A DNA stretch of 64,000 bases from Silurus meridionalis (Eukaryota > Chordata > Actinopteri > Siluriformes > Siluridae): the NCBI RefSeq assembly GCF_014805685.1, contig NC_060896.1, positions 13,596,889-13,660,888 of the forward strand. Reading direction: 5' to 3'. Positions 63,786 to 64,000 of this stretch are shown here, piece by piece. Each line of letters opens with the position of its first letter. Positions within the stretch are counted from its first letter, which is position 1. Below the pieces are notes generated by a model that saw only the letters and a list, made by a program, of their open reading frames with translations, was not told the DNA's origin and ran no database searches. The translations under genes were made by a program, and so were the position numbers.

Positions 63786-64000
63786 TCTGCAAAATAATTG
63801 TTTTTTTTTAAATGCCTTAGTAATTTTGTGGAAAAGGTTCTTCATAATGACATTACGGAGCGGCTGGGTGTAAGACACACCCAAAAGAAAGACAACTCAC
63901 TTCCATAACTCTCTCACCAAAAACAGTGAAGAATCCCACAACCAACAGAAATGGCAGACTATCGTTGAACAAGACAACACACATGTAAATATATTTACAA
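63786..64000. other. Unassigned sequence at window end
   Basis: Probably non-coding or repeat-derived; the window ends before its nature can be judged. Confidence 0.3.

Overview
This is vertebrate nuclear DNA, almost certainly from a teleost fish and most likely an ostariophysan (catfish- or cyprinid-like). The evidence is a KIF23 gene split into 24 short coding exons with GT-AG introns, L2-clade LINEs with (ATTCA)n tails, several Tc1/mariner and hAT elements of fish type, tRNA-derived SINEs, and a very high load of (CA)n, (TA)n and (GA)n microsatellites. No prokaryotic features are present. The species assignment is inference.

Layout. About 1-54,300 is a gene desert in which I recognise no cellular exon. 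It holds dozens of long dinucleotide repeats, scattered transposon relics, and moderately GC-rich non-repetitive blocks that may be conserved regulatory elements (about 4,690-4,860; 7,130-7,420; 8,400-8,500; 12,540-12,880; 28,190-28,510; 30,540-30,830; 32,980-33,200). Its main mobile elements are a Tigger-like MITE and a Tc1-type MITE lying back to back in (TA)n tracts (9,611-10,437), an L2 LINE and a hAT-type element nested inside an older repeat (22,290-25,714), an unnested copy of that repeat (40,351-40,728), a longer L2 (45,425-47,825) with an inverted L2 fragment in front of it, and a Tc1 element (48,199-49,820) with 197-bp terminal inverted repeats and a broken transposase. Older mariner relics lie at 42,235-42,620 and 50,600-51,945.

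54,317-62,580 (minus strand) is the complete coding region of KIF23 (MKLP1), the kinesin-6 subunit of centralspindlin. I resolved 24 coding exons with consistent phases; together they make 2,925 nt, or 974 codons plus stop. P-loop, switch I and switch II are intact. Points of note: an 81-nt intron that is a multiple of three and has no stop codon; a (TG)12 tract with a NAGNAG double acceptor in front of exon 3; an in-frame cassette-like exon 19 matching the alternative exon of the long (CHO1-type) mammalian isoform; and a promoter with a CCAAT box, two TTYGAA (CHR-type) motifs and a CRE-like site, as expected of a G2/M gene.

62,750-64,000 is transposon-rich: a (TA)n tract, an internally deleted Tc1-like element with about 95-bp inverted repeats (62,929-63,475), and the 5' part of a second Tc1-like element beside it. 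I found no convincing undescribed biological system. The most useful leads are the KIF23 splicing peculiarities, the nested transposon stratigraphy, and the candidate regulatory blocks in the desert.
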